Of a stretch of 50,666 nt of DNA, positions 17,555 to 26,269 are shown piece by piece. The position numbers were made by a program, and so were the translations under genes. Each line of letters begins with the position of its first letter. Position 1 is the first letter of the stretch. The notes under the pieces were generated by a model. It was not told where the DNA came from. It searched no databases and worked only from the letters and a program-made list of their open reading frames with translations. Location: assembly GCA_944322545.1 (NCBI GenBank), contig CALUPF010000046.1, positions 1-50,666 on the forward strand, in the 5' to 3' direction. The DNA comes from Candidatus Gastranaerophilales bacterium (GTDB lineage Bacteria > Cyanobacteriota > Vampirovibrionia > Gastranaerophilales > Gastranaerophilaceae).

Positions 17555-18562
17555 TTAGTCTTTGGGGAACATGTCTTTATATAGTTTAAACGATATTCTA
17601 TATTGTTCTTTTGTTCCGTTGATTATTTGATTAAGAGTTGCTTTTATTCCTTTAGGAATGTCAGAAAGTCTTTGTTTGAACCCTCTTGGAAGAATTTCTA
17701 GTTTTTCTGGGCTAAATAAGACTAGTTGTGATTGATCCATTCCTATAATTTTATTTACATCTGGGAAAAATTCTGTGAATGCTGATGAGCCAGATGCTAC
17801 TCCTTTTGAAATGTATATTCCATCGTATCCTGATTGTATAAACATTTTTCTTACAGCAGTTTCGATAAGCGCATTATTATTTTTCCTGTTTAAAAACATC
17901 TTTTTAATGACGCTGAAAAAGCCTTTACAATCTTCAAATTGCTCTATTGTAAAGTGTGAAGTGATTTTTCTGATTGCTTCATTATAATTTTCTAAATTTA
18001 CTTGAGCAATTTTTGCATCAGAAACTTTTACAGGTATAATTTTTCCTGCAAAATATTTAAAGTTTTGAGCAACTTTTTCACTTGGTGTTAAATATACGCC
18101 TGCTCCAAATTCTCTAGCAAAGCTATGTAGCTGATTGCTTGCATATGGAGTGAATCCATTTTTGTATATTTTGCTAGAATGTTTTGTTCCATGATAAAAA
18201 ATGCCGTTTTTAGGTAATAAATCTTTTGGACAATCCTCAACAATCTTTGATAAATCAATGTCAAAAAATTCTGATATACTTTTATTTTTTAATAATTCAT
18301 TGAGCTTAGTTTCTGCATTTTTGTAGGCTGAATTTGCGTAGTTATTTATATTTCCTTTTAGGTGTTTTGCTGCTTGTATTGGATTTCGTCCAATTGCAAT
18401 AGCAAGAAATATTATAGGCAATGAAACAGCACCAGCAATTATAGCTTTTTTAGGGGTAATAATCTGCTTTTTAGTTTCTTTTTTTTCAGTTATCTGGGCT
18501 TCTGCTTTTTTATTAAGCTTTATATTTTGCTGATTAGTTGTTGTTATAGCTGTTAACTGCAT
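17555..18562 (-). CDS. Membrane-anchored ADP-ribosyltransferase-like protein
   Basis: This 335-residue protein has a short Lys-rich N-terminus, one membrane helix (about 40-58) and a C-terminal domain with ART-like landmarks: 'FYHGTKHSS' (122-130), 'GAGVYLTP' (153-160), 'YDGIYIS' (246-252) and 'QLVLFSPEKLEIL' (279-291). The H-G-T and G-x-YLT segments match the NAD-binding H and Y motifs of PARP/diphtheria-toxin-like ARTs. The usual catalytic Glu before the last strand is not obvious (Gln277/Gln279), so activity is uncertain. AAAGGAA lies before the ATG but inside a hairpin. It is convergent with the kinase-like gene. No separate immunity gene is apparent. Confidence 0.65.
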   Translation of the reverse strand: MQLTAITTTNQQNIKLNKKAEAQITEKKETKKQIITPKKAIIAGAVSLPIIFLAIAIGRNPIQAAKHLKGNINNYANSAYKNAETKLNELLKNKSISEFFDIDLSKIVEDCPKDLLPKNGIFYHGTKHSSKIYKNGFTPYASNQLHSFAREFGAGVYLTPSEKVAQNFKYFAGKIIPVKVSDAKIAQVNLENYNEAIRKITSHFTIEQFEDCKGFFSVIKKMFLNRKNNNALIETAVRKMFIQSGYDGIYISKGVASGSSAFTEFFPDVNKIIGMDQSQLVLFSPEKLEILPRGFKQRLSDIPKGIKATLNQIINGTKEQYRISFKLYKDMFPKD

Positions 18563-18566
18563 AATA

Positions 18567-18605
18567 AAATTCCTTTCACTAACATAAAGTTTGTGAAAGG
18601 AATTT
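18567..18605 (-). promoter_or_regulatory. Hairpin enclosing the Shine-Dalgarno of the ART-like gene
   Basis: A perfect 13-bp inverted repeat (18567-18579 and 18593-18605) flanks a 13-base loop. On the minus strand the second arm contains GTGAAAGGAATTT, so the Shine-Dalgarno AAAGGAA is paired, with TTTTATT leading to the ATG. It could be an attenuating hairpin, a terminator for the upstream glycosyltransferase gene, or both. Confidence 0.7.
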
Positions 18606-18619
18606 ATTGCTAAAATATA

Positions 18620-19663
18620 TTATTCTTTGTTTTTGCTTGCAAAAAAACTTAATAATAGCATAATTACTGAAATTAAAATTGCATATACAAAGAATTTTAA
18701 TGATGTGCCTACGATAAAACTTGCTATTGCACCGGAAATTACAGCAATAGATGATAGTATTAAAACTGTTTGATTTTGAGAAAATCCTCTATGCAATAAT
18801 TTGTGATGCAAATGTTCAGCGTCCGGCGTGAATGGTGAAATACCTTTTGCTATTCTTCTTAAAGAAGAAAAAGTTATATCTATAATCGGCACTGATAATA
18901 TGAAAAATGGCACGAACATCGTCAATGCAGCTGATTTCATAACACCAGTAATTGAAAGAGTTGCTAATAAAAATCCTGCAAATAATGCTCCAGAGTCACC
19001 CATGAAAATTTTAGCCGGATGAAAGTTGTATGTAAGAAACGCTAGCATAGAACCAGCTAAAATGAAAGCAATTAAAGCACTGATTGCATTTGTCGGTGTC
19101 ATTGCTACAGATATCAATCCTAATGTTACGGCACTGATTGTAACAATCGAGCCAGCAAGTCCATCTACACCATCAATGAAATTTAACGCGTTACTAATAC
19201 CGACAATCCACAAAACTGTTACGATATAAGAAAGCACAAGGCCTAAATGGATAGGTGCGCCAAATGGGTTGTAAATTGTTTCTACGCTGATACCTAACAT
19301 AAAAACAATAGATGCAATTGCTATTTGAATCATTAATTTGAATTTTGCATTCAAACAGTAAATATCATCTATGAGTCCTAAAAGAAACATCAACGAGCTG
19401 CCTAATAGAATTCCTGATAGGAGTTTTCCATATGGATAATAACTCAAAATTACAAGTAAAAGAAATGTCAGCATTGCACTAGACCATATAGCAATACCTC
19501 CTAGTCTTGCTATTGGGCCATGGTGAATTTTTCTTTCATTTGGTTTATCTGTAAGATTATTTTTCTTTGCAAAATAAATTACAAAAGGCATAATGAAAAA
19601 TCCTAAAAGATAAGACATTATTGCGCCTAATATGTGTGCATCAGATAGTTTTAGTGAAATCAT
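18620..19663 (-). CDS. Undecaprenyl-phosphate glycosyl-1-phosphate transferase (MraY/WecA/TagO family)
   Basis: This polytopic inner-membrane enzyme of 347 residues transfers a sugar-1-phosphate, typically GlcNAc-1-phosphate, to undecaprenyl phosphate to start synthesis of a surface polymer. Family motifs are visible: 'RKIHHGPIARLGG' near 43-55, 'GLIDDIY' (catalytic Asp pair), 'NALNFIDGVDGLAG' near 156-169, 'MGDSGALFAGFLLA' and the cytoplasmic 'PDAEHLHHKLLHRG'. The last His-rich loop favours WecA/TagO over MraY. About ten membrane segments are present. It lies directly downstream of glyA; no other polysaccharide genes are here. Confidence 0.9.
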   Translation of the reverse strand: MISLKLSDAHILGAIMSYLLGFFIMPFVIYFAKKNNLTDKPNERKIHHGPIARLGGIAIWSSAMLTFLLLVILSYYPYGKLLSGILLGSSLMFLLGLIDDIYCLNAKFKLMIQIAIASIVFMLGISVETIYNPFGAPIHLGLVLSYIVTVLWIVGISNALNFIDGVDGLAGSIVTISAVTLGLISVAMTPTNAISALIAFILAGSMLAFLTYNFHPAKIFMGDSGALFAGFLLATLSITGVMKSAALTMFVPFFILSVPIIDITFSSLRRIAKGISPFTPDAEHLHHKLLHRGFSQNQTVLILSSIAVISGAIASFIVGTSLKFFVYAILISVIMLLLSFFASKNKE

Positions 19664-19673
19664 AATTTAACCT

Positions 19674-20918
19674 CTACATACCTGCATAAAGCGGATATTT
19701 TTTGCATAATTTCAATGAACGTTCTTTTAAGTTTTGAAGAGCAACTTCGTTATCTGAAGCCATAACAGCTCCTGCGATAATTTTAGCTACTTCAATCATA
19801 TCTTCTTCTTTGAATCCTCTTGTTGTAACAGCTGCGGCACCTAGTCTTACACCACTTGTTACAAATGGACTTTGCGGATCATTCGGAACTGTATTTTTGT
19901 TTGCTGTGATACCAACTTTTTCTAGTACATTAGCAATGTCTTTACCAGTTTTATTGAATTTTCTTAAGTCTAATGTCATTAAGTGGTTTTCAGTACAGCC
20001 ACCTACAATATCCATTCCTTCATCCATTAAACCATTTGCAAGAGCTTTTGCATTTTTAACAATTTGAGCAGCGTATTCCTTAAATGAAGGATCAAGTGCT
20101 TCTTTTAAAGCAATTGCTTTACCTGCGATGATGTGTTCTAATGGACCACCTTGCATTCCTGGAAATACAGCTTTGTCTATTCCTGCTGCGTGTTCGTTAT
20201 CACACATAATAATTCCGCCTCTAGGCCCTCTTAGAGTTTTGTGTGTAGTTGTTGTAATGAAATGAGCGTAACCTGCTGGTGATGGATGTACTCCGCCTGC
20301 AACAAGTGCTGCAATATGAGCAATGTCAGCCATTAAATAAGCTCCAACAGAGTCTGCAATTTCTCTAAATCTTTTGAAATCTATGATTTTTGAATAGTTA
20401 CTTGCACCTGCAATTATCATTTTAGGTTTATGTTCTTTAGCAAGTCTTTCAACTTCGTCATAGTTGATACAGCCGTTTTCATCTACGCCATAGCTAATGA
20501 TGTTGTAGTTTATTCCTGAAAAATTAACCGGTGAACCATGACTTAAGTGACCGCCGTTAGATAAATCCATACCTAAAACTGTGTCACCTATTTTTAATGC
20601 GTACATAAATACTGCCATATTTGCTTGAGCACCGCTATGAGGTTGAACGTTTGCGTGTTCAACATTAAATAGTTTTTTACATCTTTCTTGAGCTAATTCT
20701 TCAATGACATCAACGTTTTCACAACCGTTATAGAATCTTTTATGTGGTTTGCCTTCTGCATATTTATTTGTCAAAACAGATCCACAAGCTGCCATTACTG
20801 CAGGAGATGTAAAGTTTTCACTTGCAATTAATTCAATAGTGTTTTGCTGTCTTTCAAGCTCTTTTGCAATGGCTTCAGCTACTTCTGGGTCTTCTTTTCT
20901 TATAATATCTAATTCCAT
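19674..20918 (-). CDS. glyA: Serine hydroxymethyltransferase
   Basis: GlyA interconverts serine and glycine using tetrahydrofolate and PLP, supplying one-carbon units. The 414 residues match the family. Motifs include '[12 protein letters not shown]' near 25-36, '[14 protein letters not shown]', and the PLP-lysine segment '[14 protein letters not shown]'. I chose ATG 20918 (AGGGAG upstream) instead of an in-frame start ten codons earlier, because SHMT normally begins close to this point. Eleven bases separate it from the downstream glycosyltransferase gene. Confidence 0.96.
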   Translation of the reverse strand: MELDIIRKEDPEVAEAIAKELERQQNTIELIASENFTSPAVMAACGSVLTNKYAEGKPHKRFYNGCENVDVIEELAQERCKKLFNVEHANVQPHSGAQANMAVFMYALKIGDTVLGMDLSNGGHLSHGSPVNFSGINYNIISYGVDENGCINYDEVERLAKEHKPKMIIAGASNYSKIIDFKRFREIADSVGAYLMADIAHIAALVAGGVHPSPAGYAHFITTTTHKTLRGPRGGIIMCDNEHAAGIDKAVFPGMQGGPLEHIIAGKAIALKEALDPSFKEYAAQIVKNAKALANGLMDEGMDIVGGCTENHLMTLDLRKFNKTGKDIANVLEKVGITANKNTVPNDPQSPFVTSGVRLGAAAVTTRGFKEEDMIEVAKIIAGAVMASDNEVALQNLKERSLKLCKKYPLYAGM

Positions 20919-21019
20919 AAATAAACGACTCCCTAAATCTATCTTCAATACAATTTTACAACGGTAAAAATTATATGTGAATTATGTAAATTCTGATAAA
21001 ATAGATTTGGGAGAAGAAT

Positions 21020-24000
21020 ATGCTAATTCAAGGAAGTGCTAGTTCGAAAAGAACGGATAGACTTATAGATGAATATATTAAACTTTTATCTAGTGGTGTA
21101 GATGCATCAAAAATTCTTGTTATTGTGCAAAATTCCTTTAAAAAAGCAAATTTTATTGAGATTTTAAAAGACAAATTAAAAATCTCTCATTTTGAAGCAC
21201 CACAGATACATACTTTTTATGGATTGGCGTATAATACAATTCTTGAAAACTGGCCTATTATTGAAAACACCATACAATCTGGAGACAGTGTTATTTCTCC
21301 TAATTTGATTGGGCTTGAGGTTTCACAATTCTTTTTTAAACAAGCAATAAAAGAAATCGGATTTAAGGACTACAATTCAAAAATCAACCTTATTCATCAG
21401 CTTTTTAGAAGAAATTCTTTAATTACGAACAATAATTTGTCTGATGATGAGGTAAATAAAAGAGTTGAAATATTAAATGAAACATTTGCTTATGACGCTA
21501 AAAAAGCACTAGATTTCTTCAAAAAAAAGACAATTGAATATAGAGCTTTCGACTATATAAGACAATTGAACATTTTTAATTATATCTATCAAAATACAAA
21601 TTATTTTAACAAAATAGAATATCTCATATTAGATGATGCTGATGAAATCACAAATGCTGAATTCGATTTTATAAAGTTTTTAAAACCCCAATTAAAAAAC
21701 TCATTTGTTGCTTATGATAAGTTTGGTTCATCTAGATTAGGCTTTTTAAACACTGATACTAAAACTATTGAAAATATTCAAAACCTTTTTTCTGATGATG
21801 AAGAAATAACAATTGATTCTATATCAGAAGCAAAAAAAATTACTGAATCAAAATCCTATTCAAGACGTCTTGAAATGATTGATGCTGCTATAAAAAAAAT
21901 CGAAGATTTGATTAACAGTGGAGTTTCTGCTGATGAGATAATGATAGTTACTCCAATTATTGATTCCGCTTTAAAATTTAATATTTCAGAAGCTTTTGAT
22001 AAAAAAAATATCCAATATCAATATTTTTCAGGTAGTGAAAAGTTGGTTCAAACAAAAGCGATTAGAAATACAATCACTCTTTTGAATTTGTCCTTTGACG
22101 CAGAAACTGATGTTTTTAAAATTCGTTCAATTCTTTCTGAAATGACACAAATTCCTGTGAAAAATTGCCTTAAATTGATTGAGAGCTATAAAGCTTCTCA
22201 AAAACTGGAGTTTGTTGATTTAAATAATGACAAATACAATGAACAAATTTCAATTTTGATTGATACAATACAAAAAATATCTCAAAAATCTTTGTCTTTA
22301 AGTGAGAAAATTTTTGTGATTTATAACAATTTACTTGTCGATAAACTTACACAAAAACAGACAGAATCTTATAAATTCTTTTTAAAGCAAATTGAAGACT
22401 TTGAAAAAGTTTTTCCTAGATTTCTGACAAATAGAAAATTTCAAAAAGAGATAATAAATCAGCTTGAAAATTCAATTATTTCAGAGAATCCATCTTCAGC
22501 TCCAGAGGTAAAAGAAAATCATATAATCATTTCAACTGCTCAAAAAATAATTGATTATTCTATAAATCGAAAATATTTGTTTTTACTAGATACAACATCT
22601 TCTGAATGGACAAAAGAAGATCTTGGTACGTTGTATAACGCTTGGGTTTATCAAAAATCTTGGAACAAGCCTAATTTTACATATGAGGATAATTTAGAGT
22701 TATCTAAAAACAAAACTCTAAAATCTCTTAGAAAGTTAACACTGCTAGCTGAAGAATCTATATATGATTATTCAAGTATTTTTGATATACAAGGTAATGA
22801 AAATTTTTCTGGTATTAAACAATATTTTGATGAAACGCAAAATAAAACATCTTCTGATATAAAATTTAATTTTGTTCCTCGCGATGATCAAAAGCCTGTT
22901 TTAGATTATAAATCAGGTAATATGGCAATATCTGCCGTGCCTGGTGCTGGAAAAACAACAATTCTTTTAGCTTTGATAATAAAGCTGTTGCAAAACAAAA
23001 TAAACAGTGAGCATATATTCGTTTTGACTTATATGGAATCAGCTGCAAGGAATTTTAAAGACAGAATTAAAAAAGCTTGTCCTGATTTAGATAAGATGCC
23101 GAATATTTCAACTATACATGGTTTAGCTCTTCGAATTTTAAAGGAGAATTCTAATTTTGTTAAAGTCGGTTTAGACGAAAATTTTGAAGTTTGTGATGAT
23201 AATGAACGACAAAAAATTATAAAAGAATTGATGTATAAAATGCAGATTATTTCTGATGACTTTGATAAATATGAAAAAGCTATATCCACTTTAAAATTGT
23301 CCGCTTTGGAGAAAATACCATATGTAAAAGATAGTGAACTCAAAAAATTTATAAAATTTTATAATGAGTATAATGCGTATTTGAAAAATAAAAATATAAT
23401 TGATTATGATGATATGCTTTTTTATAGTGTGAAAATTCTTCAAGAAAATGATGATATTGCTCAATATTACCAAAATATTTGTGAGTATTTGATTGAAGAT
23501 GAAGCTCAAGATTCGTCTATGATTCAGCAAAAATTGTTGAAAATTTTGAGTGCTAAACATAAAAATCTAATAAGATGCGGTGATATAAATCAGGCAATTA
23601 CGACAACGTTCACTAACTCTGATATTGAAGGATTTCAAGATTTTATTAAAACTGCACAAAATGTTGAAATGAACTGTTCTCAAAGATGTGCAAAACAGAT
23701 TTTTTCTTTAGCTAATAGTCTTATCGACTTTAGTCAAGAAAATGAGGATTTAAAAAATGCTTTTTATAAAATAATGATGCAAGAAGTTGAAGGAAAAAAT
23801 CCTAAATCTGACAATGCTGTGAATTTTGAGATTTTTGATAGTTATAATGAAGAGAATTCTTTCATTATTGAAAAGATAAGAAAAACTTTTTCAAAAAATC
23901 CGGAAGCTTCTATTGCAATATTAGTGCGTAATAATTTCCAAGCTGATCAATATAGTGAGTTTCTTGCAAATTATGGGTACAATATCATAACAAGAAGTGA

Positions 24001-24871
24001 TTTATTAAAACAGCAGCCTATATTCTCCTTGGTATATAGTTTATTCAAGTTTTGTATGCACCCTTGGAACAATGAGAATGTTGTTGAATTTGCCCAAATG
24101 GTAAAAAAACAAAAACTCCTTAAACTATCAAATAGTGATATAGATTATTTAAAAAATTTGAAATCTCCATTTATTCTGACTAATCAAGATTCAATTGATT
24201 CTGAGGTTCTTACTCAATTGCTTTGGGATTTAAATTATTGGTTAGGTGAGTCTGAAAAATATTTCATAGATGGAATTGATGAATTTGCAATAAAAATAGG
24301 CAGTTATTATTATCTTTCAGAAATTGAAAAATCTAATGTACAGATGTTAGCTGTATTATTGAAAAAAATATCTATGCAATACAAAGACTTAAATGCTCTT
24401 ATTGATAAGTTGCAAGAACTGTCAAACAGGCCATCTGGTAGTTTGTTTAAGTTCTTTAATGACGATGAGTCTGATATTCAAAAAAAGAGCCAAGAGTCTA
24501 TTAATAATGGAAAAATACAAATAATGACTTATCATAAATCAAAAGGTGATGAGTTTGATGTTGTTTTTATTCCTCAATTGACTGAAGAAAACATGCCAAT
24601 GTCTGTTGAAAATGTAAAAATTAAATCAAAAGAACGTTTTATGGAATCAATAAAAGCGTTAAATTACAAATATAAAAAGAAGGATGAAAAAGAATTACAA
24701 ATTTTTCAAATAGAAGAGAATCTTAGACTTTTATATGTGGCTATTACACGAGCGAAAAAAAAGCTTTATGTAACATCAGCTAGTAAATATAAAAAATATT
24801 CAAAAATAAAAGAAATGAAACCTTCATTATTTTTTGAACTATTGTCTAAATTGTTACTAGGAGCAGAATAA
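21020..24871 (+). CDS. Double UvrD-like helicase: degenerate N-terminal half fused to an active C-terminal half (AddB+AddA / RecC+RecB-like)
   Basis: The 1283-residue protein contains two SF1 helicase cores. In the N-terminal half, GSASSKRT (5-12) occupies the Walker A position but lacks the second Gly-x-Gly-Lys, 'IHTFYGLAY' resembles motif Ia/Ib, 'YLILDDADEI' stands for DExQD, and 'EIMIVTPIID' begins a domain 2, as in the inactive helicase folds of AddB and RecC. The C-terminal half is intact: VPGAGKTT (640-647), 'STIHGLALRIL', 'DYDDMLF', 'IEDEAQDSS' (825-833), 'GDINQAI', 'MTYHKSKGDEFDVVFIP' and 'LLYVAITRAKKKLY' (about 1237). Its stop overlaps the nuclease start by one base (TAATG). The pair likely processes DNA ends for recombination or degrades foreign DNA. 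Confidence 0.85.
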   Translation: MLIQGSASSKRTDRLIDEYIKLLSSGVDASKILVIVQNSFKKANFIEILKDKLKISHFEAPQIHTFYGLAYNTILENWPIIENTIQSGDSVISPNLIGLEVSQFFFKQAIKEIGFKDYNSKINLIHQLFRRNSLITNNNLSDDEVNKRVEILNETFAYDAKKALDFFKKKTIEYRAFDYIRQLNIFNYIYQNTNYFNKIEYLILDDADEITNAEFDFIKFLKPQLKNSFVAYDKFGSSRLGFLNTDTKTIENIQNLFSDDEEITIDSISEAKKITESKSYSRRLEMIDAAIKKIEDLINSGVSADEIMIVTPIIDSALKFNISEAFDKKNIQYQYFSGSEKLVQTKAIRNTITLLNLSFDAETDVFKIRSILSEMTQIPVKNCLKLIESYKASQKLEFVDLNNDKYNEQISILIDTIQKISQKSLSLSEKIFVIYNNLLVDKLTQKQTESYKFFLKQIEDFEKVFPRFLTNRKFQKEIINQLENSIISENPSSAPEVKENHIIISTAQKIIDYSINRKYLFLLDTTSSEWTKEDLGTLYNAWVYQKSWNKPNFTYEDNLELSKNKTLKSLRKLTLLAEESIYDYSSIFDIQGNENFSGIKQYFDETQNKTSSDIKFNFVPRDDQKPVLDYKSGNMAISAVPGAGKTTILLALIIKLLQNKINSEHIFVLTYMESAARNFKDRIKKACPDLDKMPNISTIHGLALRILKENSNFVKVGLDENFEVCDDNERQKIIKELMYKMQIISDDFDKYEKAISTLKLSALEKIPYVKDSELKKFIKFYNEYNAYLKNKNIIDYDDMLFYSVKILQENDDIAQYYQNICEYLIEDEAQDSSMIQQKLLKILSAKHKNLIRCGDINQAITTTFTNSDIEGFQDFIKTAQNVEMNCSQRCAKQIFSLANSLIDFSQENEDLKNAFYKIMMQEVEGKNPKSDNAVNFEIFDSYNEENSFIIEKIRKTFSKNPEASIAILVRNNFQADQYSEFLANYGYNIITRSDLLKQQPIFSLVYSLFKFCMHPWNNENVVEFAQMVKKQKLLKLSNSDIDYLKNLKSPFILTNQDSIDSEVLTQLLWDLNYWLGESEKYFIDGIDEFAIKIGSYYYLSEIEKSNVQMLAVLLKKISMQYKDLNALIDKLQELSNRPSGSLFKFFNDDESDIQKKSQESINNGKIQIMTYHKSKGDEFDVVFIPQLTEENMPMSVENVKIKSKERFMESIKALNYKYKKKDEKELQIFQIEENLRLLYVAITRAKKKLYVTSASKYKKYSKIKEMKPSLFFELLSKLLLGAE

Positions 24872-25536
24872 TGCCAACACAAACTTACACTTTATCAAAA
24901 TTGCAAATGTATGATGAATGTCCTCAAAAATATAAACTTTGTTATATCGATAAAGTTCATATAATAGAACCACCTAATAATTCATCGCAAAAGGGGAATA
25001 ATCTTCATAATATTATCAACTATTCCCTAAAAGGAATGGATGTGACAAAGCTTTTAGGAGCTTTAACAGCGCAAGAAAAGCTGCTTTGGCATAATTTTAA
25101 AACAAGTGATATCAAAAATTATAAATACGTTGCAAGTGAATATTCCTTTAATTTAAAACTTGACGAATATTGGCTAACAGGTCGAATAGATGCTTTGTTT
25201 GAATATGACGGTAATTTTATAATTATCGACTGGAAAACTGGAGAATATTTTTCTCCAGAGAATGTTAAATTTCAAACATCTTTTTATTTGTTGTGTATAT
25301 ATGAAATTTTAAAGGCAAAAAATATAATAAAAACACCAGAAGAATTGTCTTTACATTATGTAGATTTAGCGTCAAATAGCGTCGTGAAAATAAAATTCGA
25401 CGATTTTTCATACACTCAATATAAAAACCAAATTCTCACAATAATAAATAAAATCAATGAGGGGAAAAGCTTTTTTTGTAATAAAACAGCCAAGTGCAAA
25501 AATTGCAGATATTATCGAGCTTGTCCGTATTTATAG
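24871..25536 (+). CDS. Cas4/RecB-like PD-(D/E)XK nuclease with Fe-S cluster cysteines
   Basis: The 221-residue product is a complete RecB-family nuclease domain: motif I His46 in 'GNNLHNII', Asp107 in 'GRIDALF', Asp120-x-Lys122 in 'IIDWKTG', and the QxxxY motif Gln135-Tyr139. Cys17 ('DECPQKY') plus Cys209, Cys212 and Cys218 ('KCKNC...ACPY') match the four 4Fe-4S ligands of Cas4 and AddB nucleases. It overlaps the helicase stop by one base, with AGGAG just upstream, so it is very probably its partner. No CRISPR array or cas1/cas2 is nearby, so a CRISPR role is unlikely. Confidence 0.9.
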   Translation: MPTQTYTLSKLQMYDECPQKYKLCYIDKVHIIEPPNNSSQKGNNLHNIINYSLKGMDVTKLLGALTAQEKLLWHNFKTSDIKNYKYVASEYSFNLKLDEYWLTGRIDALFEYDGNFIIIDWKTGEYFSPENVKFQTSFYLLCIYEILKAKNIIKTPEELSLHYVDLASNSVVKIKFDDFSYTQYKNQILTIINKINEGKSFFCNKTAKCKNCRYYRACPYL

Positions 25537-25538
25537 TA

Positions 25539-25570
25539 AAAAAAAGAGACCTTATGGCCTCTCTTTTTTT
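25539..25570. terminator. Bidirectional terminator between convergent genes
   Basis: Arms 25539-25549 (A-run plus GAGA) and 25560-25570 (TCTC plus T-run) pair over 11 bp around CCTTATGGCC. The stem gives a T-run on either strand, serving the nuclease gene and the convergent DprA-like gene. Confidence 0.8.
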
Positions 25571-25584
25571 TATGGTTATTAATT

Positions 25585-26154
25585 CTAATCTAAATAAAAT
25601 GCGGTAATAACTTTATGTGACTCTTCAGCATAATCAATTGCTTTGTGCAATGTATTTGATGTGTGAGATAAGAAACAAATTAATTGCTGACAATCATCAA
25701 TAATTTCTCTGTTACAAATTCTACTAGCATCAGCTAGAGTCATCATAGCTCTGTCAGCATGTTCAATAATGTTTGGAACACCAATTAATTGATCCTGAAC
25801 ATCAGAAGGTTGTTGACCAATTGTTTGAGGAAGAATAACTTTAAGCTTTTGTGGATTAGATTTCATAGCACCACGAATTGTTGCTGCGTTAGTTCCTGAT
25901 GAACCACCTGATGTAATAACAGTGTTGCCTTGAGCAACTAAAGCATAAGCTAAAGTTTCAATTATCTGTTGATGAGTAATAGGAAGATTACGACTTCCAA
26001 TAATAGCAATACGTTTTTCTGATTGTTGAATAGTAGCTAATTCCATAGCTAATTGATCAACAGTATTTGCTCCATCTTCAGGAACCTTGTCTAAATCATC
26101 GATTGGAACCATAATTGATGATTGTTCTTGGTTTTCTTTGTTTTCTTCTGACAT
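25585..26154 (-). CDS. Small DprA-like (SLOG/LOG Rossmann-fold) protein
   Basis: The 189-residue protein has an acidic, disordered-looking N-terminus (1-45) then a Rossmann-like core: 'RIAIIGSRNLP' (about 48-58), 'VITSGGSSGTNAATIRGAM' (about 79-97) and 'LKVILPQTIG'. The GSR and SGG(S/A)xGxxxAAxxGA motifs are those of DprA/Smf, which loads RecA on incoming single-stranded DNA. Here the DprA flanking domains are missing, so it may be a nucleotide-sensing SLOG protein instead. AAGGT precedes the ATG. It lies between the helicase-nuclease pair and pcrA, suggesting a DNA-processing role. Confidence 0.75.
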   Translation of the reverse strand: MSEENKENQEQSSIMVPIDDLDKVPEDGANTVDQLAMELATIQQSEKRIAIIGSRNLPITHQQIIETLAYALVAQGNTVITSGGSSGTNAATIRGAMKSNPQKLKVILPQTIGQQPSDVQDQLIGVPNIIEHADRAMMTLADASRICNREIIDDCQQLICFLSHTSNTLHKAIDYAEESHKVITAFYLD

Positions 26155-26269
26155 TACCTTATCCTAATTTGTATAAAAACTTTTTTTCGATTATCATAAT
26201 AATATCATAAATTGACAAAAATAAAAGTATTTTTTAATTAAACACTTGGAAACATTAGGAATTACGGGG

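Noticed and set aside
24871..25536. CRISPR-associated Cas4
   Set aside because: The domain is Cas4-like, but no repeat array, cas1 or cas2 is in the window, and the gene is coupled to a helicase.
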